NCBI RefSeq assembly: GCF_002153745.1
Contig: NZ_JOPL01000033.1
Coordinates: 1-51,578 of the forward strand
From: Acetobacter sp. DsW_063
Lineage (GTDB): Bacteria > Pseudomonadota > Alphaproteobacteria > Acetobacterales > Acetobacteraceae
DNA length: 51,578 nt
Direction: 5' to 3'
Under the pieces are notes generated by a model that worked only from the letters and a program-made list of their open reading frames with translations, was not told the origin of the DNA and did no database searches. The position numbers and the translations under genes are program-made. Positions 49,576 through 51,578 of this stretch are shown here, piece after piece (position 1 is the first letter of the stretch; each line of letters starts with the position of its first letter).

Positions 49576-50778
49576 CTAGTCCCCCGTGGATATAGGAGGG
49601 GGAATTGCGTTGACGGGAGAAGCGTGGGCCGGTCCCGCGACGTGCCCGGAAACATGCATGGTGTGTCCGCGCCAATCGACCCGCGTGCCGGTCATGCTGC
49701 TCGCCATGATAATCGCCGAGAGCCAGTCGCGCGGCGCGAGCAGCAACAAGGGAACGAGTGAGCGTTGACCGACGCAGCGATCCATGACGAACGCAGCGAC
49801 GGCGCGGAAGCCGTAGCACCAGAGAAACAGGATGAAGGGCCAGGATGCGTGCGGCTGCAGCACGACGGCCAGCGTGAGCCACAGAAGGGGCAACTGAATC
49901 GACGATGCGAGATAGCCAACCGGCGCCAACGCCCGCACCGTGCGTCCCCACCGAAGCTCATGGCTGTACAGCGCTGGCAGGCTGTCTTCCGCGATAGTCG
50001 TCCAGGTCATGCAGCCTGCGATGGCGATATCCTGACCCTGCGCCCGAACGAGACGTCCCAGCACCGCGTCGTCCGCCACATGCGCGACCAGCGCATCCAG
50101 GCCGCCGACCCGGTCGAGCATGGACCGAGTGAGAGCCATCGTTGCGCCAAGGCAATCCTGGCGTCCCAGATACCGGGATAGCAACACGCCCGGCAGGAAA
50201 TTGTGGTTGATCTGACAGGCCGACAACAGTCGCGGTAGTGCATTGCTGGCGGGTAGCCCGGCATAAAGAGTCGTCACCAGGCCGACATTAGGCGTCTGGA
50301 ACGCAAGGACGACCTGTCGGAGATAATCTGGTCCGACATGGATGTCGGAGTCCGAGATGACCAAAATTTCATGCTTCGCGTGAGGAAGCATGTTGATCAG
50401 ATTGCTGACTTTTCGGTTTTCTCCATGAAGCGCGCCGTTGACGACGAGGCTCATGTCGACGCTGGGATGGCGAGCCTGCAGACGTCGGACCAGTTCAATG
50501 GCCGGATCGTTGGCGCGCTGGACGCCGAATACGATTTGCATCGCGGGATAATCCTGCGTGCAGAAGCTTTCCAGCGCTTCATCCAGCAGTGGCTCGTCGC
50601 CATGCAGCGGCTTGAGAATCGTAACCGGCGGGAAACCGGAAGGCTGTTGCCGCCGCCGCTCGCGCGCGCAGAAACGCGCGACGAGCGTGGTTCCCAGCGC
50701 GGCCTGCACGCACCCGGCCAACCCGAGCGCTGCGCTTCCGATTGCGGCGGCCTGAAGGACCGAAAACGCGCCGGTCAT
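49576..50778 (-). CDS. hpnI: hopanoid biosynthesis glycosyltransferase HpnI
   Basis: Membrane-bound GT2 enzyme similar to ceramide glucosyltransferase, 400 residues, which adds N-acetylglucosamine to bacteriohopanetetrol. It has an N-terminal helix, VTILKPLHGDEPLLDEAL, the metal-binding ISDSDIHVGPDYL, the acceptor motif HVADDAVLGRLV and the HELRWGRTVRA block replacing QxxRW. C-terminal hydrophobic segments (about 285-345) anchor it. It lies between hpnM and hpnJ. Confidence 0.92.
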   Translation of the reverse strand: MTGAFSVLQAAAIGSAALGLAGCVQAALGTTLVARFCARERRRQQPSGFPPVTILKPLHGDEPLLDEALESFCTQDYPAMQIVFGVQRANDPAIELVRRLQARHPSVDMSLVVNGALHGENRKVSNLINMLPHAKHEILVISDSDIHVGPDYLRQVVLAFQTPNVGLVTTLYAGLPASNALPRLLSACQINHNFLPGVLLSRYLGRQDCLGATMALTRSMLDRVGGLDALVAHVADDAVLGRLVRAQGQDIAIAGCMTWTTIAEDSLPALYSHELRWGRTVRALAPVGYLASSIQLPLLWLTLAVVLQPHASWPFILFLWCYGFRAVAAFVMDRCVGQRSLVPLLLLAPRDWLSAIIMASSMTGTRVDWRGHTMHVSGHVAGPAHASPVNAIPPPISTGD

Positions 50779-50854
50779 GCGGGCGCGGCATCCCGCGGCG
50801 CGTTTTGCAGTGTGTGCTGGTCCGGTGAGTGATGCGGCCGGCGCATAATGGGGT

Positions 50855-51499
50855 TCAGTCCTCGGAGAAACTTTTGACCTTGCGGTTCAACACATCGACC
50901 AGCCCGTTGACGCCGCCAGAGGCGAGGGTGGAGCCGAAATCCGCGCGTTGCGCCGCCGCCTGACTAATATGCCCCTCCAGCAGAACGTCAACGATCTTCC
51001 ACGAGCCAGCTTCGGGTCTGACGACATAGTCGACCTCCGTTCCAGGCATGTTGTCTTCCGAGCCGATATGCGTCGTGACGATTTTTTCGCCGCCGATCGG
51101 AGAAGGGCGGGAGCCGGGGGCGAGTGTGAACCGTGCGCCTGAGCCGCGTTTGAAGTTCGATAGATAACGGGCGACGGTGTATTGGCGGAACGTCGCGAGC
51201 AATGTTTGCTTCTCCTGATCGGAGAGCTGCATGTAGCGCGCCGCGCCGATGGACGAACGCAGCACGGCTTCGAGGTCGTAAGTCTGATCGATCACCGGCG
51301 CCAACGTCTGCATACGTGCGTCGAATGCGCCTGAGTTTTTTTGCTGAATCTTGTCCAGCGCCTGGTCCAGCGCGGCTACTGGCGCTGTTTCGTCGACTGC
51401 CGCTTGTGCGCGGGTGGCGCCAAGGCCGAAGGAGACAGTGATGGCCAACGCCGCTGCTGTGGACAGGGCGCGACGCGCGGTCGGACGGATATCGATCAT
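50855..51499 (-). CDS. hpnM: hopanoid biosynthesis-associated MlaC-like protein HpnM
   Basis: Periplasmic MlaC/Ttg2D-family lipid-binding protein of 214 residues, part of the Hpn transport set. It has a signal peptide (STAAALAITVSFGLGATRAQA) and the MlaC-type blocks LRSSIGAARYMQLSDQEKQTLLATFRQYTVARY and EVDYVVRPEAGSWKIVDVLLEGHI. The start ATG 51499 follows AGGAG with 7-base spacing; a TTG three bases earlier is not needed. It is the first gene of the visible hpnM-I-J-K run; hpnN or other members may lie beyond the window edge. Confidence 0.92.
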   Translation of the reverse strand: MIDIRPTARRALSTAAALAITVSFGLGATRAQAAVDETAPVAALDQALDKIQQKNSGAFDARMQTLAPVIDQTYDLEAVLRSSIGAARYMQLSDQEKQTLLATFRQYTVARYLSNFKRGSGARFTLAPGSRPSPIGGEKIVTTHIGSEDNMPGTEVDYVVRPEAGSWKIVDVLLEGHISQAAAQRADFGSTLASGGVNGLVDVLNRKVKSFSED

Positions 51500-51578
51500 C
51501 AATTGGCTCCTGAAACCGTTTTCTGGGCGACGCTCTGGGTTATGTTTGAGTTTATACCGAGAGCGTTGAGTGCGGTTT
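51500..51578. other. window end upstream of hpnM
   Basis: Only 79 bases. It holds the hpnM ribosome-binding site and probably part of its promoter. Confidence 0.4.

Overview
The window looks like chromosome of an acetic-acid bacterium (Alphaproteobacteria, Acetobacteraceae); the genus cannot be fixed from the sequence alone. The main clues are a bacterial pyruvate decarboxylase, a hopanoid-modification cluster (hpnM-I-J-K), a lutABC lactate-oxidation operon, a circularly permuted two-piece tmRNA of alphaproteobacterial type with tag ANDNSEVLAVAA, and GC-rich coding sequence with tightly overlapping genes. No rRNA, ordinary tRNA, CRISPR array or complete insertion sequence was seen.

Layout. 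0-2 kb: an AT-rich leader and a polyol-type MFS permease. 2.2-7.6 kb: priA, divergent from xerC, a proline iminopeptidase and a retropepsin-like protease. 8-11.4 kb: asparagine permease ansP, a class I fructose-bisphosphate aldolase and a DUF1203 gene. 11.7-16.6 kb: pdc, then lutA-lutB-lutC with overlapping ends. 16.7-21.5 kb: a copper-uptake pair (DUF2946 protein and OprC-like TonB receptor), then a DUF3311/MctP-type monocarboxylate symporter pair closed by a strong terminator. 21.6-24.1 kb, minus strand: a GH24 muramidase, a small secreted protein overlapping it, and a protein with the catalytic signature of pertussis/cholera-type ADP-ribosyltransferases. 24.4-28.7 kb: gltX-pyrB-pyrC-plsY, each overlapping the next. 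28.9-30.2 kb: an unrecognised membrane protein with an AT-rich 3' end. 30.4-36.6 kb: a zinc alcohol dehydrogenase, a lipoprotein phosphodiesterase, peptidyl-dipeptidase Dcp, and thyX with a small overlapping membrane protein. 36.7-40.8 kb: a Dabb-domain protein, ssrA (tmRNA), sspB, class I fumarase and a VOC protein. 40.9-42.9 kb, minus strand: a compact type VI secretion cargo cassette (DUF4123 adaptor, GH-E-like nuclease toxin, TPR immunity protein). 43-46.8 kb: tyrS, an alpha/beta hydrolase and a cysteine desulfurase. 47-51.5 kb: hpnK, hpnJ, hpnI and hpnM, transcribed M to I to J to K.

How it fits together. Central metabolism dominates: polyol, lactate and pyruvate uptake, lactate oxidation, pyruvate decarboxylation, alcohol dehydrogenase and fumarase fit an oxidative acetic-acid-bacterium lifestyle. 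ssrA and sspB encode two parts of one ribosome-rescue and proteolysis pathway and lie side by side. Two accessory islands stand out as conflict or host-interaction loci. The 21.6-24.1 kb island pairs a putative ADP-ribosylating toxin with a muramidase. The 40.9-42.9 kb island is an orphan T6SS effector-immunity cassette. Neither has VgrG, PAAR or T6SS structural genes inside the window.
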